NCBI GenBank assembly: GCA_002501885.1
Contig: DAON01000055.1
Span: 1-6,896 of the forward strand
DNA: 6,896 nt
Direction of reading: 5' to 3'
Origin: Euryarchaeota archaeon UBA220
GTDB taxonomy: Archaea > Thermoplasmatota > Poseidoniia > Poseidoniales > Thalassarchaeaceae
Below the pieces are notes generated by a model. It saw only the letters and a list, made by a program, of their open reading frames with translations. It had not been told where the DNA came from and did no database searches. The position numbers and the translations under genes were made by a program. This document shows, piece by piece, positions 1 to 6,645 of this stretch. The stretch's first letter is position 1, and each line of letters starts with the position of its first letter.

Positions 1-1511
1 ACCGTAAGAACCTGAGAATGTACTCGCTGCATACCGGTGGAGTCGGTCAGTTCGAATCGTAGAGTATGTACTCCTGCAGGAAGGTAGTCATTGTACCAAT
101 AATCAGTGGTCTTGTCTTCAATAATTGGTTCTGACATAATATCTGAATAGATGCTTACGGTGAAATCATCTCCATCAGGATCGAATGACTGTCGGAAGTC
201 GAAGAGTACTGGTAAGTTCGAGTAGACCTCAATATCAGGCATAGGAGAGTCGAGAACTAGCACAGGAGCTGCTTCGTCGACCCTGACCATGATTTGATAC
301 GAATCGCTAGCTCCGGAGCCATCTTCGATAGTCAAGGTGACCTGGTGGACACCTTCTGGTAATCTAGTCTGTAGAGTCCACCCACTGCCCATTGGCTCAA
401 TGATCTTGTCACTCTCCCAAAGTACGCTGACTAGATCGGTACTCTGATCGGTGAAAGGATTGCATACGAGTCCACTGCCGTTATCAGGAAGATCAATGCA
501 AGCAGCGTCCCAGTCGCCCGAACCAGTTGCATCGAATACAAGCAGCTCTCCCGAATCAGTAAGGATTCCATCAGATGGACTCGCAATGATTGCCACAGGA
601 GGAGAATTGGTTACCGTAAGTTCCTCACTAGTGGTACTCCACATACCAGCATGATTAGCCAAATCATCACTCGCGTGCATAGTAATCAGGTGGTCGCCCT
701 TCGACAAAGTGCCTTCCCAGATTATCTCAGAATCAGGAGTAACTCCGGACGCTAGGAGTCCGTCCCTGTCGCTCCAGAACTCGAATCTTACAGCATCTCC
801 CTCTGGATCAAAGGTGTCTGATCCGTCCAATCTAACTGTGTCAGAAGACTTGTCCCCCGATCGAATAATTTCCATGCTGGCCACAGGTATCTCGTTAAAC
901 AGTTCAACATTGAAGGTCCAAGAGACTGGGATATTGACTCCATCCGAGGCATAAACAGTGACTGAGAACTGATTTGGTGCTCCCGGGAATGAGGTGATAA
1001 TAGAGTCTAGACACTCTGCATCTCCTGCTGGAGGCTGTCCCGTTCCATCTCCGTACGAGGTCTCAACCCAGCAGGTCAATTCGTCTCCTTCCGGGTCATA
1101 GGTACTGGCTAAGTGAATTGTAACATTGGCAGTAATGCCGAGATAAAGAGTGCCCCATGAGGAGATAGTTGGAGTAGTTCCTACCGATAAGACAGGAGGC
1201 AGATTGACCAACTCAATCTCTCTGGTTTCTTGCACGCAATGGTTGTCAGTATCACAAACCTCGAGAGTAATCTGGTGCGTTCCATCAGATAGACAGGTTG
1301 TCGGCCCAGAGTTTGCTTCAAAGACTGAGCCATTTCCACTGAGTGGTCCACAAGTACTCGAAAGGTCTCCATCAATATTGCTGGTCCAAGAGTATGACAA
1401 ATCATCTAGATCAAGATCCCATGAGCTTGAGGCATTGAATGAGACTATGCTTCCGCTTGCTAAAACATCCTCGTCAGCAGGTGAATCCCAAAGAATGAAT
1501 GGTGGCTGATT
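1..1511 (-). other. Five tandem Ig/PKD/cadherin-like domains within the surface protein
   Basis: Units of roughly 95-111 residues start at about residues 781, 883, 986, 1082 and 1193 of the translated protein. Each opens with a Pro-containing strand and ends with an 'H-x-(I/V/L)-T/R-(L/M/F)' or similar strand before the next unit, for example THQITLEV, DHLITMHASD, VHQVTLTIEDGSG and VHTLRFELTD. The acidic loop is DLDLDD in unit 1, DPEGD in units 2 and 3, and DPDGD in unit 5. Unit 4 replaces it with a divergent loop holding Cys1118 and Cys1130. Cys pairs in units 1, 2 and 4 could form disulfides. The array may continue past the window edge. Domain family is assigned by eye; PKD, cadherin-like and generic Ig folds cannot be separated here. 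Confidence 0.7.
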
Positions 1512-3851
1512 CTGTAACTCAAGGCGGCAGAATATCGCCAAATCCGAGCTTAGCTCAAATGAGATGGTGTCATTATGCACACCATCGTAATCGCATCCAG
1601 TATACACCATGTTAGTGTCAGACCATCCTTGCATCGGAGTCCAGCGCTCTCCGATAAATGGCCCGAATATCTCAATTCCTGAATAGGGCATGGTGGCAGT
1701 ATGTTCAGACTCATACAGATCGAATGTCATGTTGATCTCCGCATGGGGAATATGGAGGAGGTTCTGATTCACCACATGCACCTCTACTGGCCACATCACA
1801 TCGGCAATATTGTCTGATCCAGTAAATGTCGGAGTACCGAAGTCAGAAGAGGAAATCCACCTTAGGTGACTGTTGCCGAGCATATCGAAAGTGTCGGATG
1901 ATCCGGATGAGAACCATGAGTCGGTGAAGTTGGCGAAACTATCCAACATGGAGGCCGGAGAGCTTGGGTCGCAGTCAAGTGCGATGTTGTCGGAAAACAA
2001 CTCGCTATGATCAACCAAGTCTAGGCAAGAGGCAGTATTTCCAGTGATGAAGCTGTTCTCAAAGAAGGAGCTGGTCTGTCCACCGGCATCCCAGAGCAAA
2101 CCACCATTATCTCCACTGAGGTCAACTCCTCTGACAATACCATCGACCTCGTCGAGTTCTATAGCATGGGCGCTAGAGTTACTGGCAACTCTTAGATCAT
2201 CGATTATTACTGTGCCATGATGGTCCATTCCCGTATTATCGATATCGAGTGCTGGGCCGTTTGCAGGGTCTCTGATTTCTGTAGACAATAATTGCAAATC
2301 GACGCTGTCGCGTACTACTATGCCATGCTGATCCTGAATGGAAGTACACTCGAAGCAAGTGACATTCTTTCCTCCACTCATCACATCATTCGACTCTTCG
2401 AAGTAAATTCCAGCACCTAACTCAGGAAGTGAAACTCCGAGTCCATTCTGATATGTAGAAACATATGCCAGTTCGACATTGCTCGAATCTCTAACTGAAA
2501 CTCCATGACCTGTGTTTCCTACACTGAGGACACCGGAGATATCAGGATGGAATTCTCTCAGATCAACTCCATTAGCACCATTATCCATAATCACCCAGTC
2601 GGCGCCCTGAGCTCCGCCTTTCCACAATAGAACGCCCGGGCCGGATGAGTTAGTAACGACGAGGTCATTGATTGTGGGGGCCCAGTTTGCGCTGCGCATG
2701 AACATCCCTGCTCTGTCGTTCAGCGGTGCGCTAGAACTCACTCTCCCATTACTGTGGAGTTCGATTCCATTCAAGATGGTAGACGGGCCAATCATGTATG
2801 CCTTGAAGCCTACAGCCGCATTGTCTTCGATTAGAGCGTTGGTTACTCTTACGCCACTAGTATTTACTTCAAAACCGGCGTACCCGAGCCCTGGAGTCTT
2901 AGCGCCGGGCCCTCCGGTTCCTCTCAAGACTAAGTCGGTAAAGATAGCATTGTGAGGGACATTCGAAAACTGGCTGTGATTGTACTGCTCGACCATTACT
3001 CCTCGGTATTGGCTGTCCTCAACCGTAAGTCCCACGAAGTTGGGTCGTGTTGTCCAGCCGGAAGTGATGTGCCGAACATAGACTCCATTGTCGCAACGAG
3101 TTACCATAGAATCAGAAATTAGAGGGATTGAGTCTTCGACCCAGATGCCTGCCGCTATGGCTAGAGTTGATCCAGTGACATTAGATATCTCAAGATTGGA
3201 AATCAGTCCACCTGAGTTGCCCCAATAGTTCACACCTCTAGTGATTAGTCCATCAGCAGTTAATCCGTCCACTATAGGGGCCGAGTATGCCCCAACTGAG
3301 AGTCCTATTCCATATCTCCACGAAGTTGAGATTCCGTGTAGATCTTGGCCTCCTCCATCGATTACCAAATCGTTAATTCGTGGAGAAGCGCCATCAAATA
3401 AGTCAACGGCTACCCTGTCTGCATTAATCACTTTGAGATCGTTGAGGGTCGGGTCGCTATCGTATATTGTGACCCCCCACTCAGCATCGGTTATGGTGAG
3501 ATTCTCAATCTTCGAACCCAAACCACTGCTGCTAGAGTTGAACACAATACCATCGTGATTACCGATGATTGACTCAAGAATGACAGGATCTGTCGAAGAT
3601 CCTTGGATAGTAATTCTACCAGCAACAAGAATACTCTGATCATCACCAAGTTGTATAGTAGTGCCAGACTGAACAACTAGAATCTCTCCGCTCTCCACTG
3701 TATGTCCACTAGGTAGTGCCACAGTGCCAGACCACACGGTCGTGGAACGGGGTCCAGAGCTAGATGTTGCTACCGCCAGAGGCGCGTAGGACGCAAGCAG
3801 CAGAGCGACTAACACAATGACGGCCATACGGCTGTCCTGTCGTTCATGCAT
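1..3851 (-). CDS. Large secreted surface protein: right-handed beta-helix plus five tandem Ig/PKD-like domains (C-terminus outside window)
   Basis: Reading the minus strand from the ATG at 3851-3849 gives an uninterrupted frame of 1283 codons that leaves the window at base 1, so the C-terminus and any membrane anchor are unseen. Residues 1-28 form a signal peptide: charged start MHERQDSR, hydrophobic core from about 9 to 28, and an AVA cleavage motif at 26-28. Residues ~45-640 are Gly/Asn/Asp-rich short beta repeats with recurring 'I-x-D-L-x-V/I' and 'G-V/I-x-V' rungs, typical of pectate-lyase-like parallel beta-helices. About 640-780 is a linker or extra beta domain. Ig-like units begin near 781, 883, 986, 1082 and 1193, each opening with a Pro-rich strand (NQPP, NLPP, NEIP, NSPP, EAAP). 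Three carry DPEGD or DPDGD loops (919, 1015, 1224), suggesting calcium binding. About 15 N-x-S/T sequons fit an N-glycosylated exterior protein. An in-frame TAA at 3878-3876, with no ATG after it, limits the start to 3851; Met9 (3827) is the alternative. Adhesion, a cell-surface role or polysaccharide binding is possible; no catalytic residues are evident and the ligand is unknown. Confidence 0.88.
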   Translation of the reverse strand, partial: MHERQDSRMAVIVLVALLLASYAPLAVATSSSGPRSTTVWSGTVALPSGHTVESGEILVVQSGTTIQLGDDQSILVAGRITIQGSSTDPVILESIIGNHDGIVFNSSSSGLGSKIENLTITDAEWGVTIYDSDPTLNDLKVINADRVAVDLFDGASPRINDLVIDGGGQDLHGISTSWRYGIGLSVGAYSAPIVDGLTADGLITRGVNYWGNSGGLISNLEISNVTGSTLAIAAGIWVEDSIPLISDSMVTRCDNGVYVRHITSGWTTRPNFVGLTVEDSQYRGVMVEQYNHSQFSNVPHNAIFTDLVLRGTGGPGAKTPGLGYAGFEVNTSGVRVTNALIEDNAAVGFKAYMIGPSTILNGIELHSNGRVSSSAPLNDRAGMFMRSANWAPTINDLVVTNSSGPGVLLWKGGAQGADWVIMDNGANGVDLREFHPDISGVLSVGNTGHGVSVRDSSNVELAYVSTYQNGLGVSLPELGAGIYFEESNDVMSGGKNVTCFECTSIQDQHGIVVRDSVDLQLLSTEIRDPANGPALDIDNTGMDHHGTVIIDDLRVASNSSAHAIELDEVDGIVRGVDLSGDNGGLLWDAGGQTSSFFENSFITGNTASCLDLVDHSELFSDNIALDCDPSSPASMLDSFANFTDSWFSSGSSDTFDMLGNSHLRWISSSDFGTPTFTGSDNIADVMWPVEVHVVNQNLLHIPHAEINMTFDLYESEHTATMPYSGIEIFGPFIGERWTPMQGWSDTNMVYTGCDYDGVHNDTISFELSSDLAIFCRLELQNQPPFILWDSPADEDVLASGSIVSFNASSSWDLDLDDLSYSWTSNIDGDLSSTCGPLSGNGSVFEANSGPTTCLSDGTHQITLEVCDTDNHCVQETREIELVNLPPVLSVGTTPTISSWGTLYLGITANVTIHLASTYDPEGDELTCWVETSYGDGTGQPPAGDAECLDSIITSFPGAPNQFSVTVYASDGVNIPVSWTFNVELFNEIPVASMEIIRSGDKSSDTVRLDGSDTFDPEGDAVRFEFWSDRDGLLASGVTPDSEIIWEGTLSKGDHLITMHASDDLANHAGMWSTTSEELTVTNSPPVAIIASPSDGILTDSGELLVFDATGSGDWDAACIDLPDNGSGLVCNPFTDQSTDLVSVLWESDKIIEPMGSGWTLQTRLPEGVHQVTLTIEDGSGASDSYQIMVRVDEAAPVLVLDSPMPDIEVYSNLPVLFDFRQSFDPDGDDFTVSIYSDIMSEPIIEDKTTDYWYNDYLPAGVHTLRFELTDSTGMQRVHSQVLT
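1932..3719 (-). other. Right-handed parallel beta-helix region of the surface protein
   Basis: Residues ~45-640 contain short, irregular repeats of about 20-25 residues built from alternating beta-branched residues, Gly turns and Asn/Asp, such as SKIENLTITDAEWGVTIYD and APTINDLVVTNSSGPGVLLW. This is the look of PbH1-type beta-helix rungs. The N-terminal cap at residues 45-95 has an SGTTIQLGDDQSILVAGRI pattern, seen at the start of many archaeal and bacterial secreted beta-helices. No pectate lyase or glycosidase catalytic set is recognisable, so a binding or structural role is as likely as an enzyme. Confidence 0.7.
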
Positions 3852-3872
3852 GACTTCGGGCTCGCTCTCTGA

Positions 3873-3882
3873 CTGTTATCCC
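3873..3882 (-). promoter_or_regulatory. TATA-like element upstream of the surface-protein gene
   Basis: The minus strand reads GGGATAACAG here, centred about 27 bases upstream of the ATG at 3851. That is where an archaeal TATA box would sit for a leaderless transcript starting at or next to the ATG. No Shine-Dalgarno sequence precedes this ATG, which agrees with leaderless translation. The match to an archaeal TATA consensus is poor, so this rests mainly on position. Confidence 0.25.
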
Positions 3883-3908
3883 TTGCGGGCTGATGAGCAG
3901 TGAGGGAT
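3878..3908. repeat. Inverted repeat in the divergent promoter region (possible operator)
   Basis: ATCCCT at 3878-3883 is answered by AGGGAT at 3903-3908, with 19 bases between. Just outside the arms the similarity continues loosely (TGTT-ATCCCT against TGATA-ATCCCT on the other strand). The left arm overlaps the TATA-like element of the surface-protein gene, so a protein bound here could block that promoter. Six-base arms occur by chance fairly often; this is a weak candidate. Confidence 0.2.
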
Positions 3909-3925
3909 TATCACACAGCAGAGGT

Positions 3926-3933
3926 CATAAACA
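3926..3933 (+). promoter_or_regulatory. TATA-like element upstream of the first RAM gene
   Basis: CATAAACA lies about 32 bases before the ATG at 3962, in an otherwise GC-richer stretch. This is compatible with an archaeal TATA box and a very short leader. No Shine-Dalgarno sequence is seen before 3962. The assignment is positional and tentative. Confidence 0.25.
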
Positions 3934-3961
3934 CCAACCGAGCGGCTCGCTTCGAAGATTC

Positions 3962-4195
3962 ATGAGTACAGCATTCGTACTAATCAGGGCTGAGCCTGGT
4001 TGTGAGCGAGAGGTCTATTTGTCGCTGTTAGAAATTGACAGTATTACAGAGACTCATGTCGCTTACGGAGAGTATGACATCATAGCTAGAATTGACTTCG
4101 ATGACGAGCAGGAGATGGCGCAGACTCTCATCGGTCAGATGAGGTCCTTGCCTGGTATAATCAAAACTGAGACTCTTATTGCTGTGGAGGTTTGA
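3962..4195 (+). CDS. Stand-alone Lrp/AsnC ligand-binding (RAM) domain protein, first of a tandem pair
   Basis: This 77-residue protein consists only of the alpha-beta ligand-binding/oligomerisation domain of Lrp/AsnC regulators (AsnC_trans_reg, also called RAM); the DNA-binding helix-turn-helix is absent. The fold signature is visible: first strand STAFVLIRAEPGCE (2-15), helix ~16-25, then the family core YGEYDIIARI (35-44), the acidic helix start DDEQEM (47-52), and the closing LPGIIKTETLI strand (63-73). In this family such domains form dimers and higher rings and bind amino acids or other small effectors at subunit interfaces; stand-alone versions may modulate full Lrp proteins or sense metabolites alone. 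The ATG at 3962 is preferred over the in-frame ATG at 3893 because it gives exactly the length of the downstream paralog with gap-free alignment, and the extra 23 residues are Ser/His/Arg-rich with no domain character. It is probably co-transcribed with the next gene. Confidence 0.87.
   Translation: MSTAFVLIRAEPGCEREVYLSLLEIDSITETHVAYGEYDIIARIDFDDEQEMAQTLIGQMRSLPGIIKTETLIAVEV
4186..4190 (+). promoter_or_regulatory. Shine-Dalgarno sequence for the second RAM gene
   Basis: GGAGG (continuing to GGAGGT) sits 7 bases before the ATG at 4198, inside the last codons of the preceding gene. It decides the start: the in-frame TTG at 4192 would be only one base from it. The arrangement favours translational coupling of the pair. 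Confidence 0.75.
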
Positions 4196-4197
4196 GA

Positions 4198-4431
4198 ATG
4201 GCTGTTGGATTCGTACTAATCACTACAGAGACCGGATGCGAGGTGTCAGTTAGGGAGGCTGTCAGCGCGATTGAAGGAGTCGTCGGACAATGGATTGTCT
4301 TTGGTCCGCATGACTTGTTTGTGAAGGTAGAGGCGGATGATGAGTCGGAGTTAACTCGCTGTATCGTGAAGGGTATCAGAGAAGTTCCTGGAATCATTGA
4401 GACTAGGACGCTTATCGGTGCTGAGATCTAA
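4198..4431 (+). CDS. Stand-alone Lrp/AsnC ligand-binding (RAM) domain protein, second of a tandem pair
   Basis: This is a 77-residue RAM-only protein, paralogous to its upstream neighbour: the two align without gaps, with about 27 of 77 identical residues by hand count. Shared positions include FVLI at 5-8, GCE at 13-15, G36, D39, DDE at 47-49, PGII at 64-67 and T-x-TLI at 69-73. The usual Y/H-D core is FGPHDLFVKV (35-44), where the first copy has YGEYDIIARI, so the effector pocket may differ. It has no helix-turn-helix and no membrane segment, so it is expected to be cytoplasmic. The ATG follows the previous stop by two bases and has a strong Shine-Dalgarno sequence, indicating one operon. 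Equal length and divergent sequence would suit a hetero-oligomer with its neighbour, but that is inference. Its TAA stop overlaps the TAG stop of the convergent ATPase gene. Confidence 0.87.
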   Translation: MAVGFVLITTETGCEVSVREAVSAIEGVVGQWIVFGPHDLFVKVEADDESELTRCIVKGIREVPGIIETRTLIGAEI

Positions 4432-6617
4432 ATCTCTCGGGCAATCATCGAAATTAGTTGATTGGCTGCTGAGGTACACTCAGCCATCCTGAATCTGTTC
4501 ACAGCCTCATTCCAATGAGAGAGGCGATTATTTGGCTCCAATACACCTCTCCAGTACCATCTCTGAGCGCTTAGCCTACGCTGCATAGGCGAATCGTCAT
4601 GGAGTCTGAATGCAACGATTGACGAGTGTGCTTCAACTAACCAATCAGGATATTCTTTCATGGACTCAAGTGTGGCATGAATCAATCTGATTCTGTAAAT
4701 TCCATCAGACGACGCTATCATCCTACGGATAGCATTCATTGTCTCTAGAGGGATTTTTCCTTCAGTCAGAGAAGAGAGGCTTGACCTGAGATCCAACAGA
4801 GAGATTGCACTTGCATCTTCTCCAATGCTGGATTCGATGGAAGTACGAGCTCTTGCGGCCTCTGACAGGTCGCCCAAATCTAGTGCGATACTGTGCCTTA
4901 CCAGATCTATTGACAGGTTTCCTGCTGCTCTATGTGATTCGGTCAAGTCCGAGAGGTCAATTGAGTCTGCTAAGGAAATCAGTTCGGCTGCCAGAGATTG
5001 TTGAATCCTTCCCGGTAGTCGATCGTCATGGAGTCTGATTAGTGTGGAGATTGTGGCCTTAGCACGCTCCTCTGGTTGCATCTCGGACAATGCACTGGAT
5101 TCAAGTTCCATCGCAGCCTCCATATCGCCCCTCATCCTAGCCAATCTTGCTAGACGCATCTTACTTGATGCTCCTGGACTTAACTCGGAGATATGATTCT
5201 CTGCGATTGAGGCTTCTCCCCTATCGAGAGCAAGGTCTGCAGCAGCTTCTCTAAGAGGCTCGAAGTCACTGATTTCGATTGCCTGCTCTAGTACCACAGC
5301 GGCAGCCGCACTGTCTTCATCTGCGATACCTCCAATGTTCTCACTAATCCAATCTGCATCCATCTCTCCAGCATTTATCATGTGATGGCTCTGTATTCTA
5401 CGAGCCCTTGCTCCGTCTCTTGTTGACCAAAGGCTGGCAGCCTTGGAGTGCATAGACTTGGCCTGATCGGAAGACCATGTTCCTCTCCTGACATTTCTGA
5501 TTAGATGGTGTGGTTCTGCAATTGTCCCCATCCACCTGAGAATGGCGGTCTCATCAAGTTCCAGAGTACCAGATTCGTCAAACAATTCCTCAATTGCGAG
5601 AGGAGTGGGGGATATACAGAGTTCATCTAGCGTGGCCATTCCATTCTCACTCAATCTACGCATCACGGTTGACTCGACAAAATCCTGTACCGCTTCTACT
5701 CTCTCTGGGAGTGTCTCGCCGGGAGACCACAGGTGTAGTGCGAGTGGGTGGCCCGCTAACTTCTCCGCCACACTCAAGGCCTGCTTATGGTCCAAATCAC
5801 TAGGTAGAATCTCAATTGCATGTTCTGGATCCAGGCCGTCCAAAATGACCTCTGAGAGTTCTTGTAGTGGCCCAAACGGGCTAGGGGATCTTACTACAAC
5901 TAGAATGGAAGAATCGCTAGATGCAGCCAGACCGATCAAATCTGCAACACCGCCCGAGTGGCGTTGGTGCAACTCCTGTGCTTCGTCGATTACGAGTAGC
6001 GTTCTCTGTCCTGCTGCTAAAGAAACAATAGTCGAGGGATCACTAAGTGTCTCGCCTAGCCACATTTCTCCTATTGCAGAAGCGTCCGAATCGATCGAAC
6101 ATGAGGCCCAACGGACTGTCCATCCACTGTTTATGACGCGCTCAGCAACATCTCTCGCCAAGCTGGATTTACCAACTCCTGGAAGGCCACTAAGTAGGAT
6201 GCTAGTTCCTCCAGTAATTGCCTCTACCAAATTTTCTGAGTTCTGACTCCTACCGTGAAGAGTTTGCTTATCGGGTATTGGCCCGTAACTTCTGCCTATC
6301 CTAGTGGCAGATTCAGGTTCGTTCTCAGAGAGCACCTGCCTGCCGGCATCCGTGATGTGGACTACAGTCCTGCGACGAGAGCCCCCTCCGATTACATGTG
6401 CTGTACGAGTAGTAATCAGACCAGCCTCCTCCATCGACGCAAGTGGAATGTGCAGAGCCGATCTAACGACTCCTAAAGATTCGGCGAGGCCGGGGAGGGA
6501 GTGTTCTCGAGGTACATCCCAAGCCTGTTTCATCTCGTCTCCAAACTGGGCCAGCCGGGCGAGGATACGACGCTGGGCCTCCGGAATCACGGCATGTGAG
6601 CAAAGGCACGGGTTCAT
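4428..6617 (-). CDS. Winged-helix STAND-type P-loop NTPase with helical-repeat C-terminus, predicted transcription regulator
   Basis: This is a 729-residue protein in three parts. Residues ~12-97 resemble a winged helix-turn-helix: a long first helix, LPGLAESLGV (41-50), a probable recognition helix 51-66 ending EEAGLI, then a basic Gly-rich wing and an HITDAGRQVL strand/helix, as in MarR/PadR-like archaeal domains. Residues ~119-300 are a STAND-class NTPase: HGR at 121-123, Walker A GLPGVGKSS (144-152, Lys150), Walker B LLVIDE (207-212), Arg243 in the sensor-like strand, and GHPLAL (289-294). Residues ~320-725 are Ala/Glu/Leu-rich helices resembling TPR-type repeats (for example 435-513), probably the sensor part. 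Proteins of this design (compare MalT and other STAND regulators) hold a closed ADP state and assemble on ATP and ligand binding. The start is fixed by AGGTGA six bases upstream, whose TGA is itself an in-frame stop. A Cys-x-Cys-x-His stretch at residues 4-8 is unusual. The target genes are unknown. Confidence 0.87.
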   Translation of the reverse strand: MNPCLCSHAVIPEAQRRILARLAQFGDEMKQAWDVPREHSLPGLAESLGVVRSALHIPLASMEEAGLITTRTAHVIGGGSRRRTVVHITDAGRQVLSENEPESATRIGRSYGPIPDKQTLHGRSQNSENLVEAITGGTSILLSGLPGVGKSSLARDVAERVINSGWTVRWASCSIDSDASAIGEMWLGETLSDPSTIVSLAAGQRTLLVIDEAQELHQRHSGGVADLIGLAASSDSSILVVVRSPSPFGPLQELSEVILDGLDPEHAIEILPSDLDHKQALSVAEKLAGHPLALHLWSPGETLPERVEAVQDFVESTVMRRLSENGMATLDELCISPTPLAIEELFDESGTLELDETAILRWMGTIAEPHHLIRNVRRGTWSSDQAKSMHSKAASLWSTRDGARARRIQSHHMINAGEMDADWISENIGGIADEDSAAAAVVLEQAIEISDFEPLREAAADLALDRGEASIAENHISELSPGASSKMRLARLARMRGDMEAAMELESSALSEMQPEERAKATISTLIRLHDDRLPGRIQQSLAAELISLADSIDLSDLTESHRAAGNLSIDLVRHSIALDLGDLSEAARARTSIESSIGEDASAISLLDLRSSLSSLTEGKIPLETMNAIRRMIASSDGIYRIRLIHATLESMKEYPDWLVEAHSSIVAFRLHDDSPMQRRLSAQRWYWRGVLEPNNRLSHWNEAVNRFRMAECTSAANQLISMIAREI
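4593..4609. repeat. 17-bp direct repeat, copy 1, inside the STAND gene
   Basis: The 17 bases ATCGTCATGGAGTCTGA recur exactly at 5022-5038 in the same reading frame. Here they encode the RLHDD segment at residues 671-675 of the STAND protein, followed by SPMQRRLSAQR. The match suggests that two helical modules of the sensor region are related. Confidence 0.6.
5022..5038. repeat. 17-bp direct repeat, copy 2, inside the STAND gene
   Basis: This is an exact copy of the sequence at 4593-4609, encoding RLHDD at residues 528-532, followed by RLPGRIQQSLAAE. The two copies are 143 codons apart and in the same frame. Flanking protein similarity is modest. Confidence 0.6.
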
Positions 6618-6623
6618 GGGCGT

Positions 6624-6629
6624 TCACCT
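6624..6629 (-). promoter_or_regulatory. Shine-Dalgarno sequence for the STAND gene
   Basis: The minus strand reads AGGTGA, six bases before the ATG at 6617, complementary to the CACCU of the archaeal/bacterial 16S rRNA tail. Its TGA (6626-6624) is in frame with the gene, ruling out a longer N-terminus. The transcript must therefore begin upstream, within or beyond the start of divergent uvrC. Confidence 0.65.
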
Positions 6630-6645
6630 GCGGCGCATCAACAAC

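Noticed and set aside
1150..1509. 119-residue plus-strand open frame, with similar ones at 709-954, 2668-2955 and 3241-3558
   Set aside because: All sit antisense to the continuous surface-protein frame, which shows a consistent signal peptide, beta-helix and Ig pattern. The plus-strand translations show no family features.
1..3851. Tandem Ig units as a DNA-level repeat array
   Set aside because: The units are similar only in protein pattern. I see no long nucleotide identity between them, so they are old, diverged domains and not a recent DNA repeat.
3893..3961. Longer start (ATG at 3893) for the first RAM protein
   Set aside because: It adds a 23-residue Ser/His/Arg-rich tail absent from the paralog and would cover the divergent promoter region. 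The 3962 start gives the matching 77-residue length.
4192..4197. TTG start at 4192 for the second RAM protein
   Set aside because: It overlaps the previous stop and is one base from the GGAGG; the ATG at 4198 has normal spacing.
5542..6246. 234-residue plus-strand open frame
   Set aside because: It lies opposite the STAND NTPase core, whose Walker motifs are intact. Its translation is Ser-rich and low-complexity with no domain signature, as expected of an antisense shadow.
6616..6645. uvrC starting at the ATG at 6616
   Set aside because: This is not excluded, but it would overlap the start codon of the well-supported divergent STAND gene and give an unusually long leader before the PGVY strand. 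6646 is preferred.
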